The translations under genes and the position numbers were made by a program. Below the pieces are notes generated by a model. That model searched no databases. It was given only the letters and a program-made list of their open reading frames with translations, and had not been told where the DNA came from. Shown here in pieces: positions 1-22,928 of a stretch of DNA of 64,000 nucleotides (position 1 is the stretch's first letter; each line of letters begins with the position of its first letter). The stretch is from Piscicola geometra (Eukaryota; Annelida; Clitellata; Hirudinida; Piscicolidae), in contig OX030966.1 of NCBI GenBank assembly GCA_943735955.1, positions 5,341,393 through 5,405,392 on the forward strand. The letters are read 5' to 3'.

Positions 1-234
1 CTTGCATACATAAAAAAACATTTTTTCTTGTCTTTTTAAACGTCTATAATATGATACATGATCGGCAATATATCACTTGACTTTGTTCTAGATGTCTTGT
101 AAAACAAAAAAACTAAGAAAACTGAAACTTTGTACTGCTTAGAGATTTTTCCAAAAAATTTCACTGAATTAAAATATTTTTAGTTTTACAAAATTGAATT
201 ATAAAATAGATGCTTTTATTTTTGTTTTTTTGTT

Positions 235-471
<237 letters not shown>

Positions 472-535
472 AGAAAAATAGAATATGATAGAACTTCTAT
501 GAAAATAAAGAAAACTTGAATGTAGATGAATTGAT

Positions 536-745
536 TGGTTAATGGATGGATAGATGGATGTATGAATTCAAAGATAGAAAGATGGATTGATGGATGGATG
601 AATAAATGGATAGTTGGATGGATGGATAAATGGATGGTTGGATCGATAAATGGATTGATGAATGGATAAATGGATTGATGGATGTATAAATGGATTGATG
701 GATGTATAAATGGATTGATGAATGGATAAATGGATTGATGAAGAC
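536..745. repeat. ATGGATGG/ATAAATGGATTG minisatellite
   Basis: Imperfect repeats built from GGATGGAT and AAATGGATTGATG. The clearest tandem copies are at about 645-740, where a unit of roughly 24 bp recurs. Confidence 0.9.
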
Positions 746-957
746 AAACGTCAAGAATGTTTTGACAAATCATTCCAAAAAAACAATCAATTGCTTCAAA
801 TTCAAAAACGATCATAAAAACAATTCCAAAAGGTTTTTCAGGGAAAGATTTACGCGCGGGATGGAAGGTTACAAATGGGACAGAGTGCTTTCATGACGGT
901 GGGAAGGATGTCTCAATTAGGAGCCATCATTCATCTCTGCCATTAAAAGCTTCCACT

Positions 958-1138
958 TCTCACACATCCATGCACAAATCCGTGCATAAACCCTCCACAC
1001 ATCCATGCACACATCCATGCACATCCATGCACACATCCATGCATAAACCTTGCACACATCCATGCACACATCCATGCACACATTCATGCACACATCCATG
1101 CACACATTCATGCATAAACCTTGCACACATCCATGCAC
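958..1138. repeat. CATGCACACATC 12-bp tandem repeat
   Basis: Repeated units of CATGCACACATC, interspersed with CATGCATAAACC variants. Confidence 0.9.
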
Positions 1139-1309
1139 GTTCATAATCTTAGTATAAAAGTATTTGAAGACATAAATATTTTTAGATATTTTTGCATGAG
1201 GCAATTGATCTTGTTTCTTTGATCGCACCAAAATACATTTGGATCTCTGCGCTCGCTTGCAAATATGAACCTTCTCCACAGAACACCACACCGCCAAACA
1301 ACACATCAC

Positions 1310-1440
1310 CACAAGTCACAACAACAAAACAACCACGCCACTACACCAAACAACCACACCACTGATCCACCACTACACCAAACAACCACACTACTGATCC
1401 ACCACTACACCAAACAACCACACCACTGATCCACCCCAAA
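1310..1440. repeat. CCA-rich tandem repeat of about 33 bp, three copies
   Basis: The block built from CCACTACACCAAACAACCAC followed by ACTGATCCA is repeated about three times in tandem. Confidence 0.85.
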
Positions 1441-1559
1441 CCACCCTATCACAACAACACCACACTACAACCACAACATCAAAACCAGCATTAAATCAAA
1501 CCACTACACCAAACAAATAAACCCCAACATTTAGCAACAACATCACCAAAACCAAACAA

Positions 1560-2640
<1,081 letters not shown>

Positions 2641-3035
2641 CGCTCTTACGCTGTGGTTGTGTCGTTATTGTAAGGGATGGATGAATACTGTGGTTGTGAT
2701 TATGTCGTTATTGTAAGGAATTGATGGATGCTGTGGTTGTGTCGTTATTGTAAAGACATAACTATGGCTCTGAATTTATTTTAAAGATGAATGGCTGCGA
2801 TTATGTCCTTATCATAAGGGACAGCTGAAGTTGTGCAGTAAAATAGAGTAGTTACATGACATGGGGTAGTTTCAGAGGCAGCATAAAGTAGGATTAAGGA
2901 TTGGGTTCTCAAACTTGCAACGTTGCTAGCGACTTATTTTCTGAGTGACTGAAGGACGCACCAGGTCTTTACTGAAGAGAAATGCCAGCACCAAGTCTTT
3001 ACTGAAGAGAAATGCCAGCACCAAGTCGTTTTCGC
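2641..3035. repeat. Upstream flank of SERCA with two short tandem duplications
   Basis: The region upstream of the calcium pump start codon carries an imperfect repeat of about 50 bp (units with TGTGGTTGTG and TGTCGTTATTGTAAGG) at 2650-2760. A unit of about 29 bp around GTCTTTACTGAAGAGAAATG is repeated at 2965-3030. The promoter and 5' UTR probably lie here, but I see no TATA box. Confidence 0.6.
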
Positions 3036-3040
3036 GTTTT

Positions 3041-3376
3041 TCAATTCTTCACGAAAAACAATGCAATGCAGCTCAATCGAATGTAATGGAAGGAAATTTG
3101 TTCCATGAAATGCAATGCTAAACCTATAGACTGTAGTCTTCGGTATGTCGTTATCTTGAGTTTATCGAGCAGAATCAACTCAAATACTTCATCACCGTTA
3201 ATCTGATTACTCCCTTTTCTAAGGTACTGTTCGTATAGACGGCCATAATAATTCCTATGACGATAATCTCGACCTTCTTCTATCGCTTCATCCCCATTAG
3301 AACCTTCAATTAATTTAAATGAACGATTTGTTCTTTTTGATACCACATGACCTACAAACAAATGTCCTTGAACCAA
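3041..3376 (-). other. Unidentified open frame, possibly an exon or transposon remnant
   Basis: An open frame of about 110 codons with non-repetitive, protein-like composition, for example RDYRHRNYYGRLYEQYLR followed by GDEVFELILLDKLKITTY. It is not low-complexity, unlike most frames in the left 20 kb. I do not recognise the family. The upstream flank has an in-frame stop and no clear splice site was settled. It lies between SERCA and the T-box gene on the same strand as both. It could be an exon of an unknown gene, a decayed retroelement or chance. Confidence 0.25.
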
Positions 3377-3699
3377 TTTGGCGCCAACTTGTTCTCTTTT
3401 CTATTGCACTAAACGTTGTTTCAGCCTACCAACTACACTACCAACTGTTGAAGAGCTTCGTACCACTGCATTGTATCATTTGCATCGCACCTCCACACAC
3501 CACATTAACCCAAAAAACTCACAAAAACACACAATAAAACACACTCACGGTGATTCTCAAGAGACTCACAGTCAGGCAAATGCGTAACTGTTCGGTCTTT
3601 GGTTTGCTTTTAGATAACTTCGAGGAGCTTTGTTGAACGTAAGCCCCTGAATCGGTCGAAAGATCCATCCCGGTTCGCTCCATCACTTTTAAGGAACAT

Positions 3700-3815
3700 A
3701 CACATCTCACACACACATACACACACACATCTCACACACACACATACACACACACACACATCTCACACACACATACACACACACATCTCACACACACACA
3801 TACACACGCGCGTTT
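3700..3815. repeat. CA-rich repeat with ATCTCACACACACA units
   Basis: Compound CA array of ACACACATCTCACACACACA blocks repeated several times. Confidence 0.9.
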
Positions 3816-3974
3816 ATGTTTGTATATACATATATTTGTATTTATTTGTATATATTCGTACAAACCATCATCTTAATAACGAGCGATCTTTACAAACATC
3901 TTTATGTTTTGCTTCAACCACTATGTTTGATGTTGCTAGTCAATGTATCTACATTGCAATAGAATTCAATCGAT

Positions 3975-4062
3975 ACTGATGATGATGATGATGGTGATGA
4001 TACTGATGATGATGATGATGATGGTGAGGATGATGATGATGATGGTGGTGATGATGGTGAAA
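3975..4062. repeat. (GAT)n trinucleotide repeat
   Basis: GATGATGATGATGGTGATGATACT-type repeats, imperfect. Confidence 0.9.
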
Positions 4063-4199
4063 AAGTATGACAACAACAACAGTAGTTGAAGTGAAACAAC
4101 AGCAAAAGCAACAGCAACCAAAGCAACAAGGGCACTTGTAGCGGTAACAGGTGTCTCCTTATAGCACTGACATCAGCTGGCCTCGTCAACACCTCACCT

Positions 4200-4500
4200 T
4201 AACGACCCACTAATCAATATTAAAATTTAATTGACCTAATTATTGGTCAATTAGATCAATTACTTATCCGATCACTGATTAGTTTATCGCATTATGACCA
4301 TCGTCTCTCGCAATGCGACTGATCTGAAAATAATTGAAAAATAATCTCTTATCTTGATTGAAACCAGTTAATTTGATTAGATTAGATTTAATTATGTAAT
4401 GAGCATTCAATAATTGAACGCGCGTTTTAATGATAATTGCTCAATTAGTTCTAATGATAATTGGGTAATTATTCGTAGTCTCGAGCAATAACTTTCAAGA
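4200..4500. promoter_or_regulatory. Dense cluster of TAAT/ATTA cores, candidate enhancer
   Basis: AT-rich but not simple-repeat DNA with many TAATT/AATTA words, including an interrupted palindrome, AATTGACC at 4229-4236 and GGTCAATT at 4245-4252. Such words are the core binding sites of homeodomain factors. No gene is present. Function is inferred from site density only. Confidence 0.3.
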
Positions 4501-5008
4501 GAACACTTTGTTATTCTTTCCTCATTTCAAGATGTACAAGATATGTGAGTGTAAGTACTTTTGCTTCATACAACACGCTTCCCATTTTAAATTATACATT
4601 TAAATCCTCCACTAATCTAATTATTGCCATCTTTTCATACAATCTCTTGGAAGAATGACGTAAGAACACCTTGGGATAAGAAATTTATTGAGCGACTCAT
4701 AGCAGCGTTCTAAACTAAACAGAAGTTTCAGAGATAAAAAGTGACCTTTACGTTCAATCAACCAGCAGCCTCACTATCTTGCCCCCTTTGAACCATACAC
4801 GCGCTGTTCCAGAAACTAACGGGGTTTGTATTGTTTCAGCAGCAAATCTAGAATTGTAGTGCATTGCGTTTTCAGGGATTGTATTACTTCTCAGATTTTC
4901 TCGATCGTATTTAATGCTTTTCAAGGTAACAAATGTTTCCGGGCCCTGCACTCACCCACTTCCCTACTTTGCCAGTCTCCACCACGGCGTTACAATTTTT
5001 ATTTTTAG

Positions 5009-5392
5009 AAAAGAATTTCCCAGAGTGGCTTAATCAAGTGAAGAGGAACACAGAAAAGTGTGTTATTTGCTTGGAAGAGAAGCCGCGTCTGAGAAGAGAT
5101 CATCATCAGGAGTGCTGTTGTTATCTCGCAATAAGCTTCAGCAACAACAAACAGAGGCAATCTTCAAGGCAAGTTGGTTTCCTTCCTCTACATCCCTCAT
5201 CTTCTTCCTTTCTTTTTTACTTCTATCTTTTTAGTTTATTCCCTTATTTTTACTTATTTTTTTCACCCAGTTTATTATTTTTATTTATTTATGAAACTTT
5301 TTTTTTTCTCCTCTTCTTCATTCCTATCTCTTCTTCCACTTTTTAAGCTATATTTTGCATCTCATCCATCTCGTGTGCTACATAAATCTCAC

Positions 5393-5484
<92 letters not shown>

Positions 5485-5820
5485 ACTTCCTCCTTCTTCT
5501 CCTCTTTCTCCTCTTACTCCTCATCTTCTTCATCACCATCATCACCATCATCTATAGAGGCTAGTAGTTCAAAGGTAGATAGCCTTGAGAGAAGGGAGCG
5601 TCCCCTCGTTCAGGCACGCACTCCACATGCTGCACGGAGACCCCGTCATGCTGCAAAAGTCAATCGCCCTCGAAGCCCTCTCATCCACCTTCTCAACGAC
5701 ACCCCTTGCTCAACCCCTTCTCCACATACCACCATCTGCACACTTCCACCACCCCAAATGTCACCATTTTAAAACAACCAACTATACCACCAACTATAAA
5801 ATCTCCCCCTCTCTCTAGTC
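5009..5820 (+). other. Coding-like segments of unknown identity around an (ATC)n repeat
   Basis: Two stretches with higher GC than their surroundings, 5030-5167 and 5585-5770, stay open in more than one plus-strand frame (for example LLSRNKLQQQQTEAIFK, and RERPLVQARTPHAARRPRHA before a stop). They flank an (ATC)n array at 5391-5485. They could be terminal exons of an unrecognised plus-strand gene. One frame begins with a RING-like CVICLEE, but the remaining zinc ligands are absent. I cannot assign a function and chance is possible. Confidence 0.2.
5391..5485. repeat. (ATC)n trinucleotide repeat
   Basis: About 31 consecutive ATC units, which translate as poly-His or poly-Ile depending on frame. 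Confidence 0.98.
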
Positions 5821-6895
5821 TCACCAACCTCTCCCAAAGTCACACATACTGATACATTTGATTCGGATTTTTAACCTTCTTGCCTTCTCAATCATCATTC
5901 ACTCCTTTATCAATTTTTTCTTCTACTCTATTTTTTTCTCTCCATCTCCTTCTTCTATTTCTTACTCTCCTTTTTTATCTTTTTTCCTCTTTTTCTCTCT
6001 TTCTTCATCCTTCCTCCTATCCTCTTCCTCCTCTTTATCTTTACGGCTCGAGCATTAGTGCTGCTAACTAACATTAGTCTGCGTGCTAGTACTGCATCTA
6101 TCCGCCATACAACCATCTCTCCCACCTCCATCACTCTCTCACCTTTTCTTTCTCACTCCACGCACTTCATTATCTCTACTTCTCCACAATTTCTCCACGT
6201 CAATCAGTTTCCTCTCTCAATCCATGCTGCCTTCATTCTCCAAAACACTCTTGTTTTGTGCTCAATTTATTTGCTACTTAACCATCCAACCCGGCTTTTT
6301 GAACTTTTCATGACTTTCTAAAACCTAAAAAGTCTCACAATTTTTTTCAAATTACCAATGAATACCTCAATCAAACCTACACCATCCCTCTCTCCCATCC
6401 ATGGCTAACCGTTTTTTGAGAAGATTTGAGATGATTTGTATGTGTTTTTAAAGTGGAACAGTGAATGCAATGCTGTTTAAGTTTCATTAACAACACGCCG
6501 ATAAAGTCATTTCACCACCGCGCTAATACTCCGGCACAAATACTCACTTTATGCTAGAAAATACTTTATCTTCAGTCGTTAGATGGCAGCTTATATCCGC
6601 CATTATTTTTATAACAGCTTATTTCTTCATTCTGGCAGACGTCATAAAAGTTGAACGATATATAAATGTCGTGATTGAATTACAGTCTGTGACGAACACA
6701 CAACAAGTCTCGAATAAATAAATGAATGACTTCATATGGAATTGCTTGATCAGGAAAGGATTGGATGATGAATTAGGAATGGTAAATGAAAACCGATTGA
6801 TGGTCTGAGCAAACTAATGCTTGGTTCAAGAACACACCCACATGCCTCAGGTCCACAGACATGCACACATCCCTTAGCTTCACATTTTAAAAACC
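5821..6895. other. Intergenic, pyrimidine-rich; no gene seen
   Basis: CT/TTC-rich sequence to about 6250, then AT-rich. At 6560-6730 a stretch has TATAAAT and AATAAA words about 60 bp apart, reminiscent of a retroelement LTR, but no second copy or TG...CA borders were confirmed. Confidence 0.5.
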
Positions 6896-6901
6896 TTTAT
6901 T
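6896..6901 (-). terminator. Candidate polyadenylation signal of the T-box gene
   Basis: AATAAA on the minus strand, 270 nt downstream of the T-box stop codon. The intervening 3' UTR candidate is a minisatellite. Confidence 0.5.
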
Positions 6902-6939
6902 CACTACATCTCTACACCACCACACTACCGTCACACGCA

Positions 6940-7165
6940 CACTCTCATCATAACACCACTACAACATCACATCCCAGCATCACACCACCATCTTTCCACT
7001 ATTCTCCCACCACCTACCACACCACCATCTTACCCCACAACCATCTTACCACCATCCTACCACACCACTATCTTACCCCACAACCATCCTACCACACCAC
7101 CATCTTACCCCCACAACATTCTTACCACCATCCTTCCACCATCCTACCACCACCCTACCACACCA
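6940..7165. repeat. CCACCATCTTACC minisatellite in the putative T-box 3' UTR
   Basis: Imperfect tandem copies of ACCACCATCTTACCCCACA-like units lie directly downstream of the T-box stop codon. They translate in all frames, so the open frames seen here carry no coding information. Confidence 0.85.
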
Positions 7166-7170
7166 TTGAA

Positions 7171-13740
<6,570 letters not shown>

Positions 13741-16700
13741 GGTGGGGTGTTGGTCGAAAATACAGGAAATGGAAGATTCAGCGTGTGTTGCAATGAATTT
13801 TATGTTTTTTTCGTGAGAATCTGTTTTTACAATTATTTGTCACTTTTCAGTTGATGTTGTTGTGTTGTTGTTGCTGTTTTTGTTCTTCATGTTGTTGTTA
13901 ACTTGTATTTGTTGTTGCCGTTGTCTACTGAGTTAATCAAATTGTTGTGGTTGCTGCAGACATAGTTTATTTCTAAGTTTCGGAATTTTAAATTTTTAAA
14001 ATAGTTATATTAGAATTTTCTCATTCAAAAAATAAATACGAACTTTTCAATGGTTGATCCAGCTTAGGCCGTTCTTCTACTACCCGACTAAATCAACTCT
14101 CCGTAAATTTGAATATTAGAAGCAGTAAATTAATACATGCTCAGAGTGTTAGTGTTTTCGTGTTGAGCTTGTTGTTAGTAAGCCATTAAAGTGATCATTT
14201 TATAACATCAACCATCTATTGTTATCTATATTATTCTAATTATTTTTAATTCAATATATTATTTATTTATTCCAACTTTTTCAAACCTTAATTCTAAATA
14301 GTTTTTCTTAATTTGTATCAATAATCAAGATTAACTGAAACATTTAAGCTTTTAATTTTAGGAATTTTAATGAAATTTGAAGTTATCCATTTAACAGTCT
14401 GTCCAGAAGTCCTGATGGTGTGGTAGTTGGATGAAGACGTGTTAGAAATGAGATTAAAAAAGTGTTGAAGTGGTTGTAGAAAGTGTGGTAGTAGTGCTAG
14501 TTGAGTGTAGTTGAGTGTGGTTATTAAGTGTGCTAGCAAAGTTTGGTGGTGAGAAAAAGCCTTCCAAAGGACGAAATGTGTTTTTGAAAGTGTCAGTGAA
14601 GAGAGGGTGTGACTGCGACTTTGTTGCTTCCGGAGCAGTAAATGGTGTTAGAGGAGAGGTAGTGATGAAGCTTCTACTGCAGTGAGAGTGTGTCTGTAGC
14701 GACAAGAAGGAAGATGGCAGCGATGACAGCGACACCACAAGTGACGCAGAAATTTTAAAGCCACCAGCTTCATAGGCGCCTGTCTTAGCGCTCACGTGAA
14801 TAGCCCTCCCACCAACCACAAGCCACAACGCGTTTTATCTCATCTCTGAGTGGTCGTCTTGCAGTGAGTAGGGCGTGGTCTGGTGAGTTTAATAGACGCC
14901 TGGTGACAAAATGACTGCCAATCAAACCACTTCGTTTGTATTAAAATCTGTATTATACTTGTATGTGTGCGGGTTGCACACTTGTATGTACGTTCGTGTA
15001 CGTGATGGAGTATGTGTGTACGCAATAATCATCTTCATTAAGAGTTTAAGGGCAGTAATTGAGGGTGAATGGAGAGACTGTTTTAAGAGTTACTCGAGCA
15101 GTCAGTCGCGTGTCTGATTGTGTGTTTTGTTTACTGTGTGTCTTTTTTGGTATTTTATTTGTGTATGTGAGTGTATTTTTTTATGTGTATTTTTTCATAT
15201 GAAAGTTTTTTATTCTTTTTTTGTTTTTTTCTTTAGTTAATGCATGTTTTTTTATTATTTTTGTGAAACTGAAAGGTTTTTTGTATCTTTATGAATTAGA
15301 CGTTCTTGTGTTGTATTTTTGGAGTGTATCTCTGCTTATTTGTATTTGTATGTGCTTTTGTCAATTTTTATGGATGTACGGATGTGAGGATGTGAGGGGT
15401 TGGGTGTATTGTAGAGTTGTTGCTTAATTAGTTGTAGTTTCTTTCTATCCAGAATGTTGTCTTTGATCTACATGCTGTCATTATATGCTAGTAATAGTTT
15501 AAGTAGTAGTAGAAGTAGTAGCTGAAGTAGTAGTAGTAGTATCAGAGGTGGAAGTAGTAGTTGGTCTTAGTAATATTACTTTAAATCTAAGACAGTGAAT
15601 AGTATTGCTGACTTTATTTCTATTAATACAAAGACATAAATTAATGTCATTGATTTTTTTATTCAGTAAAATTAGTAATGGGGCTAATTAAACTAATGGT
15701 AATAGAGCTAATGATAATAGAATGGTCATGGAAGTAATAGTAAAAAAACTAAAAGACCTAATATAACTTTAAATCAAGTTTGTATTGTATTTCCAAATGC
15801 TCTTCGCTTCTTCTTGGCAGCATCACACCTTGCCTCTCCCTCATCACTTATTCATACCCTTTCCCATTTGCTCTTCTATTTCCTTCTTTTTATTTTGTTA
15901 TCTTCCTATTTTCTCTTTATATTTATTTGATTAAAATTGTTTCAAATTAAATTATTTTGTTTTAATCTCTTATAATTTTCAATAACTTTTTAGGTTAGTT
16001 ATTTTTAATGAATTTCACGGCGTTGTGTTGCATGCTATCTCACTGCATTTTATTTAATCTTATTTCGTTTTATTTAATTGTTAATTTTTTTTCCTCATTG
16101 AATTGTATCATATTGCATTTTTTTACACTTTATTACATTGCCTTGTTGACATTGTTGGAATTGTATTGCATTCCACAACCACAACCCTAATTAGAGGTTG
16201 AGATCACAGAAGCCCCATCATATATGTATAATCATCATCATCACCATCTTCTCGTATCATCATCAAGAGCGACATCCGTTTTGTATTGGCTGGTCAAGAG
16301 GGCCTGTTATTTGTGGTGATGACGCTGGGTGGCGGTGCTCACGAGGTTGTCTTTTTTGTTGTCTTTTTTTTTGCTTTTTTGTTGCTTTTTTTATGCCTTT
16401 TTTAGTTGTTGTTTTTTGTTTTTGTTGTTGTTGTTTTTGTTGCTTCAAAAAAAAAATTGTTGGAGTTGTTGAGTAATTGTTGTTGGAGTGATGTTTTCGA
16501 CGTTATTATTGTTGTAGTGGCGCTGTAGCAAACACAAGCACACGCCATCTTCTTAATCCCCTGATCATCTACCTTTAATTAAGGCCACCTCCGCAACACT
16601 GATTAACTCCTCAAGCACCCATCGCGTAATCCCCTCACCACATCCTCTCATCCAACCTACAGTAGAGTAGAATCAATGGAAAGATCTTCAAGGGGTTACC

Positions 16701-17029
16701 ATTAGGAAGTATGGTGATGTTGGAACAGGATGATGTGGAGTTTGTGGGTGGTGATAGTGATGAAGTTGGTGTTGTTGTTGGTGATGATTATAGTGTAGGG
16801 GAGGATGATGTGGATTTTGGTGAGGATGATGATGAAGTTGAAGGTGGTGGTGATGATGGTGATGTGGGTAGTGGTGATGAGAACGCTAGGGGTAGTGATA
16901 ATGATGTGGGTGAAGATGATGACGATGACGTGGATGGGGGTGGTGATGATGACGATGACAATGCTTTGCAAGGTGTGAAACTCATTCCGGCGACTTTAAG
17001 GTATTCTCTAGATGTACACAAGATCCTGT

Positions 17030-17245
17030 TATGTGTATGTGTATCTGTACTTGTCTTTTTATGTGTATCTGTACTTGCCTTTGTATGTGTATCTATTTCC
17101 GTTTTTGCTTTTTTATGTGTATCTGTACTTGCCTTTGTATGTGTATCTATTTCCGTTTTTGCTTTTGTATGTGTATCTGTACTTGCTTTTGTATGTGTAT
17201 CTGTACTTGCCTTTGTATGTGTATTTATTTCCGTTTGTGTCTTTG
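17030..17245. repeat. TATGTGTATCTGTACTTGCC minisatellite
   Basis: Alternating units TGTGTATCTGTACTTGCCTT and TGTGTATCTATTTCCGTTTT, about 30 bp each, giving a higher-order repeat of about 60 bp. Confidence 0.9.
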
Positions 17246-18480
17246 TAGTGTATTTCTTCCCGTTTGTGTTTTTGTATATGCGTAAACGTGTATGTTTGTA
17301 TGTGCTTTGAATGATTTTCTATATGTTTCTATATCTGCATGTTTTTAAATATGTTCGCTCACATTTTTTATTCATTTTTGATAGCTGTTTTCATGCATGG
17401 CCAATGTTTTAAGTCATTCGATTTTGTGTTTTGTTTATGTTGGCGTGTTTTTCAAAAGAATTGTTTCTCGTGATTCTTCTCTTAGTCGTTCGTTTAAGCC
17501 GGGTTTACATTGCAAAATAGCCAAACGTTATTAAGCCTTCAAGTGTTTGTGTGTGTGTGTTTGTGTGTGTATGTGTATGTGTGTATGTTTGTGTTTGTGT
17601 GTGTGTGTGTGTTTGTGTGTGTGTGTTTGTGTGTGTGTTTGTGTGTGTGTTTTTGAGTTTATTTATGCATTTTATTAATCGGTATTCCTATATATACGTA
17701 TGTGTAATATATGTTGCAATTACTGATTATTATGTACATTCCTTTTCCTCCAATGCCTTAGTTCCGATATACTCATACAAAATAAAAAAGAAAACTGAAA
17801 ACATGCAAAATATCAAAATGTGAAAATATCACTCCATATTTAATCATCTTCGATGCATACAAATGACTTAATCTCGTTATAATGACTTAATCTCGTTATT
17901 TGAAGAGGATGGAGGATTTAATGGAAAATCTTGAAAATAAATAAAATTCCACGTATAAGCCGCACTTATATTTAAATTTGAGAAGTTTTGTTAAATCGTG
18001 AGTGAGCTCAGAGGAGCGTGAAGTGATGAGAAGAGACGTTTTGCGACTTGCTAGGATTCCGCAATTGAAGCTTTTTGTCCATTATTTAATGGCCATCATC
18101 CTCATCATCATCATCATCCTCATCATCATCATCATCTTGATCAAGTAGTAAAAACTATAATCTTTGTCAGAAAAAAACTATAAACACAACTAAACCCTAC
18201 AACTACACACCCATGCTGCAAATAAACAAGTAAATAAATAAAAAAATGAAACAAACTACAACCACCGCCCTCACACAACTACTATCACACTACAACGACA
18301 CACACCACTACACACAACCACCATCACTACAACACCACACAACCACCACTACCACAACCACCACCACACAAACAACTACAACCACACAACAATACCACAC
18401 AAGCACCACCACACAACGACACACCCATCCATCACGCAAGTCAGTGCTGTGAATGAGACGGTGTGGACTAATTATACGCA

Positions 18481-18662
18481 CTTCGCACCACTCCTTCTGT
18501 CCATCCTCCCACCCTCTCCATCCCCCCACTCTCTCCATCCTCCCACTCTCTCCATCCCCCACTTTCTCCATCCCCCCACTCTCTCCATCCCTCCACTCTC
18601 TCCATCCCTCCACTCTCTCCATCTCCCCACCCTCTCCATATCCCCACTCTCTCCATCCCCTT
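18481..18662. repeat. CCACTCTCTCCATCC 15-bp tandem repeat
   Basis: About ten units of a 15-bp pyrimidine-rich repeat with small variations. Confidence 0.9.
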
Positions 18663-18828
18663 CTTTTACTCCTTCCTCCCCACTTTTTCCACTTTTTCTT
18701 CTTCCCCCATCTCATCTTTTTCCTATTTCTACTTTATTTCACTCATCACTTCTCTATTTATTCTCTTCACTTTCACTTCAGCTTAATTTGGATAGAAATG
18801 ATTTATTTGCTCATTTGAATTTTTTAAT

Positions 18829-21249
<2,421 letters not shown>

Positions 21250-21337
21250 GTGAGAAAAGATCAATGAAGAAGGTCATTAAAGCGGCGTAAAGATGAGAGT
21301 GAATCAAGACCAGTTTCAAACGTAATGACTACATATT

Positions 21338-21560
21338 ATAATGATGATGATGAAGATGATGATGATGATGATGATGTTGATGATGAAGATGATGATGATG
21401 ATGAAGAAGATGATGATGATGAAGATGATGATAATGATGATGAGTATTATTATTATTATTAAGATGTCTTTCTTTGATGGCTTTCAGCCCCGTTTTGGAG
21501 CGAAATCCAATGATGATGATAATGATGATGATAATTATGATGATGATGACGATGGCAGAC
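21338..21560. repeat. (GAT)n repeat with an embedded unique segment
   Basis: GATGATGAAGATGATG arrays flank about 50 bp of unique sequence preceded by (ATT)n (21446-21462). The unique part could be the tail of a SINE inserted into the array. Confidence 0.85.
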
Positions 21561-22052
21561 TGCAGGTGATAGAGAAACCTCCAAAATATCATATTCATAA
21601 AACAAGGAAAATTAAATGTCGTTCGCCAGGTTGAAACACTGGTCAGCAACGATAAAGATACCAACTGCAAAATCACTTATGTTTTTTTACCTTTTATCTT
21701 GATGTGCTGAACACAAATCTGGGTGTTAGAAATTTGGTTGGCCCTTCTTCTCAAGTTATTTCGTGTACATTTGATATTCGTCATTTCCAATGATTCGTTG
21801 TGAAATCTTAAAACTGAAATGAATCTCATTCATTTAAAATTTTTAAATTCCATTTGTAAAGTAAACTTTTCGTAATAACATAAGCTAAACTCGCTTTAAC
21901 CAGAAATTTTTATATATTCCTCTCTTCACTTTTAGCTTCACCATTCCCCATTTCTATTAAGATGAAAGTTTACATCTATTCAAATTTGATATTTAGCTAT
22001 AGATAGAACCTACTTGTGTCAAAGCTAAGGAATACAAATAGTTTTTTTTATT

Positions 22053-22625
22053 TAATAAAAAGTAAATTATTGATCCTATTTTGCAACTAGTTGTATCTTC
22101 TCTAGTTCTCTCCAGGATTGATTATTGCAACTCTCTTTACTATGGTCTCCCTGATACTACTTTAGGTCCTCTAAATAAAACCTTCAATTGTGCTGCTCGT
22201 CTTGTTGCTCGTGCTCCTAAGTTTTCTCACATTTCTCCTTATCTTCGTTTGTTACATTGGTTACCTTTGAGATCTAGGGTGACTTTTGAAATATGCATAA
22301 ATATGTTTAAAATTCATAACTGTAATGCTCCAATTTATCTTAAAAATCTAATTAAAAAAACCTCTAAATCTGGTCTAAGGTCATCTACCTTTAAGCGTTT
22401 TTTTCGTTTTCCAGTTAAACACTCTTTTGCTAAACGTTCTTTTTCTTACTGTGGTCCTCTTTTATGGAATTCTTTACCTTCTTCTTTAACTTCAACTAAG
22501 TTACTCATAACTTTCCGTCGAGGCCTGAAGGCGTACTTGTTCGGGACGTGATGGCTGAGCGCTTTTGTTCACTTAGTAAAGGGCGCTATACAAATCATTA
22601 GTGATTGATTGATTGATTGATTGGT
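22053..22625 (+). mobile_element. 5'-truncated LINE: ORF2 C-terminus plus complete 3' end
   Basis: An open frame of about 160 codons encodes the reverse-transcriptase C-terminal region: VVSSLVLSRIDYCNSLYYG, then HISPYLRLLHWLPLRSR, then YCGPLLWNSLPSSL and a stop at 22551. This is typical of CR1/L2-like non-LTR elements. The 3' UTR is short and holds GGGCGCTATACAAAT followed by (ATTG)n, the usual 3' end. The frame is undamaged, so the copy is fairly young. A second copy covering the segment just upstream lies at 24841-25212. Confidence 0.9.
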
Positions 22626-22928
22626 TTGTATTAATTTCTTATAAATGTATGAGTATATGTTTGTATGAAGGTGGGGGTCTCCAAACGGTTTTTGTATTTG
22701 TGTTGAATAATGCAAACATTAAAGTAAATTTTCAAAAGAATAATCGCTCCCTCTTTTATACGGTACTGGATACGTCCATGCCTAGCATGCGCAGTTTTTA
22801 CGAAGCTAAAAAATATTCTTTGCTCACCCAAGATGAGCCATGAAAATAATGGAAAAGTTTGCAAAGAGTTTTTTATATTCTTGAATGTTCTATGGGTTTG
22901 AAGTAAGAGTGACTACTGATTTCAACAA

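Noticed and set aside
5040..5120. RING-finger-like start CVICLEE
   Set aside because: Only the first two zinc ligands are present. The following residues lack the rest of the RING pattern and the frame runs into repeats.
16711..17310. 199-codon acidic open frame rich in Asp, Gly and Glu
   Set aside because: It is a translation of GATGATGGTG repeats followed by a TGTGTATCTG minisatellite. No splice or domain evidence.
21341..21676. Met/Asp-rich frames over the GAT repeats
   Set aside because: Trinucleotide repeat translation only.
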